Shown one piece after another: positions 26,635-35,899 of a stretch of 64,000 nt of DNA. This DNA comes from Hanleya hanleyi. Lineage: Eukaryota; Mollusca; Polyplacophora; Lepidopleurida; Hanleyidae. The position numbers and the translations under genes are program-made. Where the stretch lies: the NCBI GenBank assembly GCA_036873755.1, contig JAVTVY010037243.1, positions 62,001 through 126,000 on the forward strand. The letters are read 5' to 3'. Below the pieces are notes generated by a model. It was not told the DNA's origin and did not search any database. It saw nothing but the letters and a program-made list of their open reading frames with translations. Positions within the stretch are counted from its first letter, which is position 1. Each line of letters starts with the position of its first letter.

Positions 26635-27116
26635 GGTTGGAGGTGTATCCGCTGTCGTGGTAACCCGCTCTTGTAAATTTCGTACGAGTGAACTGGAGTG
26701 GTGGGTACAACGTCGGTCGTCGTTGTCTGTTCACTGTCAGGGATGATGATGGTGGTGGGTACAACGTCGGTCGTCGTTGACTGTTCACTGTGAGGGATGA
26801 AATCCGGTGGGTTTTCAGACGTAGTAGGTGTACTTGGTGTAGGTGTGGAGCTTGGTGTGGAGCTCGACGTGGCTTGTACACGGGGTGTGGTGGTGGTGAC
26901 TGGGCTCGATACGGGGTTGACTGGTGCTACCTGTAGACCGGTTTCACTGATGGCTGGTGTTCTCAGTTGGTTAAGTAACGTGCTGACATAGGCTACGTCG
27001 TAAAACACACCTCCGTACAACACACTCAGCAGCGTTAGCAATATCACCACAAAGCCTACTTGCGCTTTGCGCGTTTTGGGAGACGCTGTGTTCAGAGGCA
27101 GCTGCTGTTTGTCCAT
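26529..27116 (-). CDS. Single-pass membrane protein with Ser/Thr/Pro-rich stalk (195 aa)
   Basis: From ATG 27116: a short basic N-terminus (MDKQQLPLNTASPKTRKAQ), one hydrophobic segment (VGFVVILLTLLSVLYGGVF, about residues 20-40), then a mucin-like Ser/Thr/Pro stalk with TTTTDVVPTT repeats in two copies, and a basic tail. The topology suggests a type II glycoprotein. Earlier in-frame ATG codons lie within the integrase gene's 3' end and upstream of the TATAAA at 27171-27166, so 27116 is preferred. The function is unknown; a role in virion attachment or envelopment is speculative. Confidence 0.65.
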   Translation of the reverse strand: MDKQQLPLNTASPKTRKAQVGFVVILLTLLSVLYGGVFYDVAYVSTLLNQLRTPAISETGLQVAPVNPVSSPVTTTTPRVQATSSSTPSSTPTPSTPTTSENPPDFIPHSEQSTTTDVVPTTIIIPDSEQTTTTDVVPTTPVHSYEIYKSGLPRQRIHLQPWTLGGSIPSLASSQDRRVPAKRTSSGSSSNTPTA

Positions 27117-27165
27117 AGCACTGTGGTCGGACGTGGAATGAAGGATGACGGCAGTGGTGTCTGGC

Positions 27166-27171
27166 TTTATA
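27166..27171 (-). promoter_or_regulatory. TATA box of the membrane-protein gene
   Basis: TATAAAGCCAGACAC lies 50 nt upstream of ATG 27116, inside the final codons of the integrase gene. The downstream CAGACA recalls the other element 2 promoters. Confidence 0.5.
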
Positions 27172-28241
27172 GTCGTTTCATCTGGTTGGCAGCGACCCAG
27201 GAATTGAAGGAACTGGGCCAGCCTTGCCATTTGACGAAATGAAACAGTTTGCCACGTCGACGTTCCGTTTTCAAAATCTGCTCCACCGTGTAGTAGTCTT
27301 GCTGTGTTTTTACGACAGGCTGTAATTCCGTCTCGTAAAACGTCCCTAGCAACGGTTCCCCTTGAAGATCTTCCAGTTCATAGACTCGCCGCTGTCGGGG
27401 TAGGCGCCATTTAATCAGGAAGTGCTCATCGCTCCAGTTGGGCAAGTAACTTTTCTCGAACTTGCCCTTGACTTTACTGATCCGTACAGGGTCCCCGACC
27501 TTGTACACCGCCTTCGTCGTTCGCTGCGATGGCCTGGGGTACAAGACACGCCGGACTTGGGCTTCATTGCGTTGGGTCACGGTAATGGGGGCTCTCTCTA
27601 TACTCCGATGATAGGCTCGATTGTAACCCCTCACAAGTTTCGGGAGAACATCGATGTACCGCCTTGTATTCTTATAGGTGAAATATTTATACATGCGGCC
27701 TTTGAATGTCCTGTTGAACCTTTCCACCACGGAAGCCTTGGTCTCGTTGTACGTATGGAAGAAAAACACCTTCTGGGCTTTCAGAAACTGTTGGAACGGT
27801 CTGTTGAGGAATTCCGTGCCTTCGTCGGTTTGCAAATACAAAGGTTTGCGCCCGATCTTGAAGATGTCTTTGAACGCCGCTATGAGATTCGCCCCCGTTT
27901 TCGTCCGGATGGGCACCACCCACGCATACTTGGATAGGATATCGATGCACGTCAAGATATACCGATTCCCATCGTTGTGTTTTAGCAAAGGCGCTCATAT
28001 CGACCAAATCCGCTTGCCACTGGGCATCTATTACTCCCACGATGACCCGGTTCCGTAGAAAATGGCGACGGACAGCTCGATGTAAGGTATAGGTGTCTTG
28101 TTTTCTTAACCAATCTCGGACTTGAGCACGTTGTATCCCCTGGGGTTTGGCCGCTCGATAGAGAGCTGACAATGCACTATAGGCCGCCGGACTGTCGGGA
28201 CTGTAGTATAAGTTATCCAACACCTTCTCCCAGCGCTTCAT
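27167..28241 (-). pseudogene. Polinton integrase with chromodomain, single-base frameshift
   Basis: Two overlapping frames cover one gene. The N-terminal part (from ATG 28241) runs to VDMSAFAK; homology to the element 1 integrase continues in another frame as KHNDGNRY. The switch is at an AAAA run (27983-27980), consistent with one extra A. Motifs: QADLVDM (D), LQTDEGTEF (D), ASVVERFNR (E), a GDPVRISKVKG SH3-like segment, and a C-terminal chromodomain (YYTVEQIL, FHFVKWQGWP, SWVAANQM). The chromodomain would direct insertion to particular chromatin. TATAAATA at 28284-28277 lies 36 nt before the ATG. Confidence 0.88.
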
Positions 28242-28268
28242 GGTGACAAATGATGATGGACCCTGGCT

Positions 28269-28739
28269 CTATCGTTTATTTATAACGGGTATATCTTGGG
28301 CCGGAGTTTCTTTCTGATTTTCTTCGTTGGCTTCCACAGTGTCCATGGTAAATGACCAGTCCAACTCGTCTGATGACCGCTTGATAAGCACTTGATCCAC
28401 ATCTACCACGGCATCTTCCAATGCAGACCATAGATGAGGGTGAAGGGTAAAATGCACTGTACCCCCATCTAGCCGAGCCAATTGAGCAAAGAAAGGGTCG
28501 CGTCGGATGTACACATCGTGACACAAGTGGATGAGGTCGTCGCCCAGTTCACCAGACAACACCCGTTTGAATTTGGTCCAGCCCTCTCGGGACAGACGAA
28601 TGTGAGCCGGGCACGGTTGTGTAGGGTCCGCATCACAGATGTCTCCCATCTCCTCCATGATATCGACCTTATCCGCATACCCGTGCAGGAAAACCTCGGG
28701 GATCAAGCTGAGATACGCCAGTATTATATGCTCCGCCAT
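28269..28739 (-). CDS. PC4-like accessory protein A (156 aa)
   Basis: Paralogue of the next gene and of 6230-6931 in element 1. Conserved core: LSREGWTKFKRVLSGEL, IHLCHDVYIRRDPFFAQL, then LHPHLWSALEDAVVDVDQVL, resembling a PC4/p15 fold (strand-rich half followed by a W-x-A-L helix). The C-terminal tail is acidic and polar. TATAAATACGAG at 28786 is 40 nt upstream of the ATG. A nucleic-acid-binding or transcription role is inferred only from this resemblance. Confidence 0.6.
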   Translation of the reverse strand: MAEHIILAYLSLIPEVFLHGYADKVDIMEEMGDICDADPTQPCPAHIRLSREGWTKFKRVLSGELGDDLIHLCHDVYIRRDPFFAQLARLDGGTVHFTLHPHLWSALEDAVVDVDQVLIKRSSDELDWSFTMDTVEANEENQKETPAQDIPVINKR

Positions 28740-28778
28740 GGTCAGTACGTGAATGGTACCAGATTTGACTGTCTCTCG

Positions 28779-28786
28779 TATTTATA
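28779..28786 (-). promoter_or_regulatory. TATA box, PC4-like gene A
   Basis: TATAAATACGAGAGACAGTC. The neighbouring gene has TATAAATACGAGGGTCAGAC at 29360, so TATA and initiator-proximal sequence are both conserved. Confidence 0.6.
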
Positions 28787-28798
28787 GGGAGAACCAGG

Positions 28799-29302
28799 TC
28801 AGGTGGTCATGTCACTGGGCTGACTGAGTCTAGCCGGGTAATCAATGGCATCGTCGTCTGGTTCATGGCTAGACAGTTGTTCATTGGGTTCGGCCGCCGT
28901 TTCTCTCAGGGCACGAGCCCACTCCAACTCGTCTGATGACCGCTCGTCCGGTGTAAACAGCTGGTCCACGATAGGCGCCACTTTCTCGAAGGCTGCCCAC
29001 AGATCGGGGTCTAGGGCGAAGCTTCGCGTAGGGTCTTGGTAGCGGCCCAGGCGTGGGAAGAAGGGTCCACGGTATACGTAGATGGCATTGTCTATGTGGA
29101 TGACGTGTCCATCGAGCTGGCCGCTCAACACCCGTTTAAATTTGGTCCAGCCGTCACGGTGTAGCGTAACCGTATTCGATACGGTCTCAGCGGGCGACCA
29201 GCAAACATCTCCACGGTCTTCCACGAGGGTGACTTTATCTTCATAGACGTGTAACCCCACCCGGGGTGTAAGGGGCAGGATGGCTCGTAGGACGGGTGAC
29301 AT
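28799..29302 (-). CDS. PC4-like accessory protein B (167 aa)
   Basis: It shares HRDGWTKFKRVLSGQL, an IYVYRGPFFPRL strand and LDPDLWAAFEKVAPIVDQL with its neighbour, and an N-terminal LTPRVGLHVYEDKVTLVED segment with all three family members. The segment SSDELEWARALRE also occurs, shortened, in protein A (SSDELDWS). Tandem duplication is the likely origin. Start ATG 29302; an upstream GTG frame is less likely. TATAAATA at 29360-29353 is 51 nt upstream. Confidence 0.6.
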   Translation of the reverse strand: MSPVLRAILPLTPRVGLHVYEDKVTLVEDRGDVCWSPAETVSNTVTLHRDGWTKFKRVLSGQLDGHVIHIDNAIYVYRGPFFPRLGRYQDPTRSFALDPDLWAAFEKVAPIVDQLFTPDERSSDELEWARALRETAAEPNEQLSSHEPDDDAIDYPARLSQPSDMTT

Positions 29303-29352
29303 GCTTGATCCAATGACGATCGTTGAATGACGCACACTCTGTCTGACCCTCG

Positions 29353-29360
29353 TATTTATA
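29353..29360 (-). promoter_or_regulatory. TATA box, PC4-like gene B
   Basis: TATAAATACGAGGGTCAGAC, the partner of the promoter at 28786. Confidence 0.6.
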
Positions 29361-29369
29361 GTCCCACTG

Positions 29370-29696
29370 TCAATACCACAGCGCCAGGGTCAATAGGGCA
29401 CAGACTATTGTGAGGCCAACCAGCCGTCGCTGGTTCCGGCGTGAGCGCTCCTGGTCCATAGCCCGAGCATCAAGGATGGCTGTCATAGTCCGGTAGTGGT
29501 GAGTGATGGCACACCTCTCCATCGAGTGCACTCTGTCGAGGACCGCTTCTGTGAACTCGTTCAGGATCTGGCGTCGCCCCTCGTTGTCGTCGCCATCTGC
29601 AAACATGGACCGGACCACTGCTCGATAACCCGTGAGTGAATTCACCACGGTGGCATGCTGTAAAATGCGAGTCGCATAGGGCTGGATCTCCGTCAT
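29370..29696 (-). CDS. Small tail-anchored protein (108 aa)
   Basis: Helical soluble part (residues 1-88), a basic RSRRNQRR patch, then a single C-terminal hydrophobic segment (LVGLTIVCALLTLALWY) reaching the last residue, the layout of a tail-anchored protein inserted in ER or mitochondrial outer membrane. No family is recognised. It is the gene nearest the right TIR, with TATAAAACACG at 29749, 47 nt upstream. Some adintoviruses carry Bcl-2-related genes; no BH motif is convincing here. Confidence 0.55.
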   Translation of the reverse strand: MTEIQPYATRILQHATVVNSLTGYRAVVRSMFADGDDNEGRRQILNEFTEAVLDRVHSMERCAITHHYRTMTAILDARAMDQERSRRNQRRLVGLTIVCALLTLALWY

Positions 29697-29742
29697 GGCT
29701 CTGCAACCGTAGAAATGAAGGTGTTGGATCCAGAGAGACGTG

Positions 29743-29749
29743 TTTTATA
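29743..29749 (-). promoter_or_regulatory. TATA box, tail-anchored protein gene
   Basis: TATAAAACACGTCTC, 47 nt before the ATG at 29696. Confidence 0.5.
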
Positions 29750-29919
29750 GACCATGTCACACATGCGCGCCTAGACGTCGGGTGTAGTCCGTGATACGTA
29801 TTATTCTGATGGGTTAGTCCAAAAAAGAGAACAACAACAACACAGATTACAGATCAATCCTTCTATTATGCGTGACCATCATAGGAATGCATGTACTGAC
29901 CTGTCTGTGGGGGTTTTCC

Positions 29920-30062
29920 ACAGTGGCGTTCACCTTCCGCCATTATCCGCCATTATCCGCCATTTTCCCACAATGGCGGTCACCTTCCGCCATTAGCCGC
30001 CATTTTCCCACAATGGCGGTCACCTTCCGCCATTATCCGCCATTTTCCAACAATGGCGGTCA
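29920..30062 (+). repeat. ~40-bp tandem units with ATGGCGG sites
   Basis: Three units of CACAATGGCGGTCACCTTCC followed by GCCATTATCCGCCATTTTCC. They again contain ATGGCGG/CCGCCAT cores, as in the TIR arrays of element 1. Confidence 0.75.
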
Positions 30063-30204
30063 GACAAGGTCACATAACCCGCGCGCGCGCGCGCGCTGCG
30101 GCCGGAGAACCCGCGCGCGCGCGCTGCGGCATTAGATCACTCCCGCGCGCTGCGGCCGGGCCGGGGCCGGGAAAGTTGGAGGTAGTGTTTGAGCATTCAC
30201 CCAA

Positions 30205-30358
30205 ACCGGAAGTGACGTCATTTTCACATCCAGGTGAATTCACCCAAACCGGAAGTGACGTCACACACACTTGCGCAACCCCAGTACATGACAAACACAG
30301 ACAAGTCTGGACATGTCCAAAGGTCACGCCTCATTCACCCAAACCGGAAGTGACGTCA
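30205..30358 (+). promoter_or_regulatory. Three ACCGGAAGTGACGTCA composite ETS/CRE motifs and a DR1
   Basis: Exact 16-mers ACCGGAAGTGACGTCA occur at 30205-30220, 30248-30263 and 30343-30358, each preceded by CACCCAA. They fuse an ETS core (CCGGAAGT) with a full CRE (TGACGTCA). AGGTCAAAGGTCA (DR1) follows at about 30373. They probably act as an enhancer near the tail-anchored gene. Confidence 0.7.
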
Positions 30359-30779
30359 TATGCAAATTTCTGAGGTCAAAGGTCAATAGGGCTCGCCTAG
30401 ACCCCAAAAACGTCTATGTCCATACCATTGGGCTACCGCGCATGCGCAGAATGACCCTATGTCAACCCCACATCCCGCCATCAGAGACTAACCCAAACAC
30501 ACACACCCCCAAAATGGCTGCTTTCTATACTACGGCCAGGCTGCGCATGCGCAGAGTATTGACAACTTGTGGTCAAGTGCTCCTGCATGAGACCTTCAAA
30601 ATAAGACCTCACTCGACACCATCGGACCACCAGGGACTCACCTAGGCTCCAACATGTCCACCCCGTATGGATTTATACATACATTGGGCTTATATCCCAG
30701 TATATGGGTCTATATGAGCCTACCCAGGCCTCGGTGACTTTTTAAAAAAATTTCACCGTTTCGCTCCGGGACACTTCCT

Positions 30780-31210
30780 ATCGTGTTCTAAATGACGAGA
30801 CTAAGGAAACAAATCCAAACAACCCTACCGCAAATGTATAGAAGTAGGTTTCCCAGGGGGACAAACATCGGTCCTATATCCCCCAGTATGGGACTATATG
30901 GGGCTATATCGTACTTTTTCAAAAATTTCACCGATTCGCTCCGGGACACTTCCTATCATGTTTGTGTTGACGAGACTAAGAAAACGAGACCCCACAACCT
31001 ATACCGCAAATGTCTAGAAGTAGGTTTCCCAGGGGGACAAACATTGGTCCTATACCCCCCAGTATGGGACTATATGGGGCTATATCGTACTTTTTCAAAA
31101 ATTTCACCGATTCGCTCCGGGACACATCCTATCATGTTTGTCTTGACGAGACTAAGAAAACACAACCTATACCGCAAATGTCGAGAAGTAGGTTTCCCAG
31201 GATGGTCCTA
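30780..31210 (+). repeat. Three ~180-bp tandem units inside the right TIR
   Basis: Reverse-complement counterparts of 19637-20130, with the same unit order. Confidence 0.85.
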
Positions 31211-31970
31211 TACCACCCGTACCCCATATAGGCATTTTCCCGTAATTTAGAATAAAGTCCGTGTTCCGTATTTTTTCAGAAATTTTTTTACATACACACA
31301 CCCTGTAACTAGGGGGAGATAACTCTATTGAAAGGCAAGCCCCGTTAAGCCCGGCGACCTATATACCCCCCATACCCCATATAGGCATTTTCCCGGATTA
31401 TTCGATAAAGTCCGTGTTCCGTTTTTTTTAGGAAAAATTTTACATGCACCCACCCAGCCCATCAGATGCCCCCTCACCTAGGCTTCACTTTGATACCTCA
31501 CTCAACTCCATTGGACCATTAGGGACTCCCCTCGACACCAAAACGTCTATTTTCATACCCTTGGGCGACCGCGCATGCGCAGAATGCCGATATGTCAACC
31601 CCACACCCAGCCCATCAGATGCCCCTTCACGAATGCTTCACTTTGATACCTCACTCGACCCCATCGGACCATGCAGCGTATTTCAAGTCTAGGGACTACT
31701 TTTTCTCCGCGGAAGCTTTTTCCCGCGACCGCATCACCGCCAAGACCGCATCACCGCGGAGGAATACATCCCCTTTTCCACACAATTCAAGATGGCCGCC
31801 AAGCGCACACCTCCTCAAAAATTCAAGATGGCGGCCAAACTCTGGCAGATCGAGTTGTCTCCCTTGCGCCCAGAGTGTACAGATGGCGCTACTAGTTCCA
31901 CCTCAAACCCTCCTCATGACGTCACTACATCCGGGTGAAATAAGGTTCAATTTAGCTTTTATACACTACT

Positions 31971-31976
31971 TGTGAT
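31971..31976. repeat. Target-site duplication, right copy (TGTGAT)
   Basis: Follows the terminal ACTACT of element 2; differs by one base from TATGAT at 18884-18889. Confidence 0.7.
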
Positions 31977-34440
31977 ACAATGGATTCTATTAAGGGAAGG
32001 TGAGGCAAAATGGAACTACGGAGCAAGACGGAACATTCATGGATTAATTCTAAGGAGATGCCAATAACCGGTTATAATTATGGAAAACATGATCTTAGGT
32101 CTCGCATGCCAAATATGTTTTAATTTTGAGGGAACGGCAACAGCGACAGAATTAAGACAGACAAATAAAATAGAAGCATTTTGATCTTTTTAATGCCTTA
32201 CTCGGTGACACCGGAAAACACTGTTCCATACAGAGCATCCGGACAACAAATGTTTTCCCAATGGCTGCCACACCGATATTTCAGGTTAGAAGTATAAAAA
32301 AAAATACGGCAACATTCCATTTTTATGTCTGACCCAAAAGTTGAAAATATGCTATCCGGGGCAAAATGGAATCATCCTAGCGGGGCCTAATGGAACGGAG
32401 TTCTGTTTGGCCCGTTATGGCCGATCCCTAGGTTAAATTCATTCCAAATTCTTGTGCATGCGCTGTGATCAATTTAACTGTGTTTTCAACAGAATACAAA
32501 TTGTTTCGTCAGATTTTATCATAAATATTGCCCATTAATCGGCTTAAGGATAGAAAGTAGTAACTGCTCTGAAATACTAATATTATTCAAACTCGCGGGA
32601 TATAAATAAAAAATATATAGCTGTTTTGAACTGTTAAAATGACTTTTGGACACCATATTCAACACTTTTTCATTTTCCGCCGACTTTTCGACTCATTGGC
32701 AAATATATATGCACTTGGCCTATCCATCTTACCCATAAAAGTCAATTACGTTTCATACTAAATAGTCAAATTATGACGAGCAACTAGACGGGTGTTATCG
32801 TAAGGTTGATATTATGTTTCCTATTGGAGCAAAACGGAACATAGGTGGTCCATTTGCCCCTACCAGTGGAGAAAAACGGACCATCAATCAAACAATTTGG
32901 TTGCTCTATAAACTAAAAAGTACCTGGATAGACAGCATTTTGTCGGTTTAATTTTAAATACTGAGTATGTACCTTTAAAATTCACCTGTTGGCACATTGT
33001 GGGCATAGTTTATAGAGCACGAGGGAGCACTCAAAGTTAGGGGTTCCGTTTTGCCCCATCTTCCCCAACTATGTAGGGGTGACAGCTTGTCAAGCTGTTT
33101 AGCTTTGTCGCTGAACGCAAATCAAAGCCCCGTGTTCAAATTCATTGTTCTAGATATACTAAGGGTACGTACATGTTGTGATGACAGCCTTTCTGTCATT
33201 TCAGGCTAGTTAGCAAATAAAACAATGCAACTGTGGTTTGTCACTCAGTGGCCTCGTCCCCAACATCGCTGTACTGGGTTGAAGATCTCCTTTTCAAATC
33301 GAGGAATGAGCAATGGAAACGTCATCTTCGCAAGTAGGCTGTTTCATTCAACACCGGAGACCAGTTGATGTCAGGTTACGCGAGGGAGGCGACAGGCAAA
33401 TTGAATTGTATAACGATCCCCACCAGCCATGGATGTTGGAGCCTACATTGCATCAAGGGGTAGAAGTGGGATTTTATTATCATGGATGTTGGGATCGACG
33501 TCATCAGGTTTCAGGTCAAATGAAAATCTGAACTGTTTTAACGGCCGTTGGATTATTCTGAAGGGTCAGGGTCAATAAAATGTCACGCCTAAAGAGTGGC
33601 CGAGATACAATACATATAACTCCAGTGAACGATTTGGAAATTCATTTTGATAAAAACAAATAATTGTCAATATTCTTGTGACATATACATTGTTCAGTTG
33701 GTATTAAATATCCCAGGGTGGAGCGGTTTAACTAAACTAAAAATGAATCAACAATTAAAGCGACTACTTCACTTCGATACATAGTGAATTCTCTAAGCTT
33801 TCAAAGACAACCGTCTTCATCCTCAGATAGTGGCCAAGGCATAAGCTCTGATCATGACGACGGTAGTCAGTCTCTGAGGATGAAGTTAGTTTCTTTTGAA
33901 AGTTAAGATTTATTTATTTCCAGTTCAGCTGACAATATTACTGATCTCGTGCTAGTGAAGCCCGTGTTTATTTTATATGCATGAATTTGCATGCCAGCAT
34001 CTTCACATCAAAACGGTTTTACTAATAATGGAGGAAGGGAAGGGGTTTATATAAATTACATGGACGTATTTTTATTAGAAACGAAAACTACCAGAAATTT
34101 TAGGTCTTCTAGATTATTTGAATTCTACATCGAAGATGTTCTGTAAAATTAGGGAAGGGCGATCGAAATTTGCTATGGTGATCAGTTTATTAGAACTAGC
34201 CTATGTTTATGTATACTATGATTGTCTTTTTGAATTTGGTGCTAATACTGTTATATGGAATAGGTCTTTGGATTATGGACTCGGATATTCTTTAACGGAC
34301 GACGGCTGAATTATGAATGACGGACCAGACGCTTGTAATCCACTTCATTGTTCTTTGTACACGGCCGCAGTTATTGTAATGGGTATGGTTCTTGCTACTG
34401 GTTGTACTGATGTGATGTCGACGCAATCGAAAGCACTGGC
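31977..34440. other. Host or repeat DNA, no gene supported
   Basis: AT-rich with scattered GGCAAAATGGAAC-like phrases. An inverted pair built on CTTCATCCTCAGA/TCTGAGGATGAAG lies at about 33800-33900, followed by a copy of a repeat family (34160-34345) that recurs at 42955-43105 and, inverted, at 39880-40010 and 42060-42190. Confidence 0.4.
34160..34345 (+). repeat. Dispersed repeat associated with the reverse-transcriptase element
   Basis: Contains CCTATGTTTATGTATACTAT, GGTGCTAATACTGTTATATG and GACGGACCAGACGCTTGTAA. The same ~150 bp flanks both arms of the reverse-transcriptase palindrome, so it is probably that element's terminal sequence. Confidence 0.65.
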
Positions 34441-34490
34441 AATCTTTACGGAAAACTATTAATGAGTTGTCGTTCTTGTTCTAATTTGCA

Positions 34491-34758
34491 GGTGGCGCAG
34501 CTAAGACTGGAAAAAGAAAGAGCAAAAGCATTAGCAAATATAGAAGCGAAAAGGGTGAATTCCATTGCGAAATCCAACTACACCGCCGTGGTGAAGCAGG
34601 CTCGAGGGAAAGCCCTAGATTTGCTTTGTGCCAGGTTGAATATTACCTCTCAGGATTTGAAAAATTCTCTGGAATTCAAAAACATTTTGGAAAGGGACGA
34701 AACTGTTCACATGGTGGTAGATTATCAGCCGATATTTGGTCACCTTATCAAACCATGA
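34491..34758 (+). CDS. Candidate terminal exon of an unidentified host gene
   Basis: An acceptor TTCTAATTTGCAG is followed by an 88-codon open frame with a highly charged helical start (VAQLRLEKERAKALANIEAK), then LDLLCARLNITSQDLKNSLE and a stop at 34756. AATAAA occurs at 34855-34860. The composition is clearly protein-like, but I do not recognise the family and see no upstream exon. Confidence 0.45.
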
Positions 34759-34874
34759 AGTCGGGTCTTGATTTCCAGATTCGTTTTTGGAGTCTGACAG
34801 ATCCGACCCATGACAGAAGACGAATTTGTCAGGACTAAGATCAGTCGTTTATTAATAAACTTTCGGAATGTGCC

Positions 34875-35890
34875 CATATTTGAGAAATATTAGAAGCCAG
34901 CAATGTGTCGTATATTTCATCCCCTTTGCACTCAACTTGTGTATAGCCGTCATTTTTGTTTTTTTGACCACGTGTCCGTTCAGCGAGCACATCAAAGGGA
35001 CCGTTCCACAGCGTATCCCACTATATGAAGTCGGCTTGTCTGTGAACCTGGCAAAGCACGTAAAAATGCCGTCCGTTCATTGCTGTCACTTCAAACGGTT
35101 TGTCAAACGGTTTTAATCTGAGTGCGGGGGCTGGTACGGAGTGTACGGAGTATACGGAGTATATAGACCTGCATTATCGAGTATGTGCCAAAACGAAATA
35201 AGTCATTTCGATGTACTCATGTGTACGATTAGCAACAAACGCCTGCATATTGGACAATAGCGATTACCTACGTTCATGTGACCACACCAAATGTACACTG
35301 AGAACTCGGTAATATCTCGCCGGATTAGAGAACGTGAATTTGTGTGAAAGATGAGCGCATAATCGTATAGTGTAAGGTCATACAAGGTGGGTGCATCCAA
35401 CGAATTGACACGAGAAAAGGACCTGTTGTGGAATACAGAACGAGCACAGCCATAAACAACTCAAATCTGAAGACTTCATTTCAATTCAAAACAGTGCTTC
35501 TCGACTATTATCCTGGAGAACAAATCTTTGTCAATCCTCTCAACTGTGGCACAATGTATCAATGGAACATGACAATCATTTCTCTCATGTATTTTTCTGC
35601 CCGGTATCTTTATTTTTCGCAGTGAGTGAGCAATTTGACATATTAGCCGAGTTCCCAGAAGGCGTTTTGATGTGATGTGTCGTGGATGAACGCTACTGAC
35701 CAAGGCACTCGGGTCCAAATTTCCACACCTGCAATGAAGCAACTATATAACACCACACAAGTTCAGCTGCAGTCTACACATAGCCCGAGACAACGAATTT
35801 ATTATGTACAGTTATTTGTTCACATTATTTTAAAGATATCAATATATTTTACTTTAAATATATGACAAAATCAAAAACGATATATCTGTC
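34875..35890. other. No gene recognised
   Basis: AT-rich sequence with a short GGAGTGTACGGAGTATACGG repeat near 35138-35160. Reading frames are short and without motifs. Confidence 0.4.
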
Positions 35891-35899
35891 CATATCTGA

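Larger units (their letters stand above)
18890..31970. mobile_element. Polinton/Maverick (adintovirus-like) element 2, lacking DNA polymerase
   Basis: This 13,081-bp element has ~1.9-kb TIRs that start AGTAGTRTATAAAAGCTAAA and end at complementary CT. It carries integrase, packaging ATPase, penton, PX, major capsid and protease, all on the minus strand, plus two PC4-like paralogues, a mucin-like membrane protein and a tail-anchored protein. No polymerase exists: the interval between the protease 3' end and the left TIR is about 0.7 kb. Three genes have one-base frameshifts and the protease lacks an ATG at the expected place. Older than element 1 by its mutated target duplication. Confidence 0.92.
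30040..31970. repeat. Right terminal inverted repeat of element 2
   Basis: Mirror of 18890-20830, including the (CG)n block (30079-30165), CGCATGCGC blocks, three ~180-bp units (30780-31210), ATGGCGGCC sites (31790-31840) and the CATGACGTCACTACATCCGG tip. The inner part differs from the left arm by three ETS/CRE composite motifs. Confidence 0.87.

Noticed and set aside
29370..29696. Bcl-2 homologue call for the tail-anchored protein
   Set aside because: No BH1/BH2-like NWGR or similar motif; only the tail-anchor layout is shared.
33313..33531. 72-residue frame near 33.4 kb
   Set aside because: No motif, no splice or promoter context that supports it over chance.
33780..33905. Possible hammerhead ribozyme near the CTTCATCCTCAGA inverted pair
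   Set aside because: The conserved CUGANGA/GAAA core could not be placed; only a simple inverted repeat is supported.
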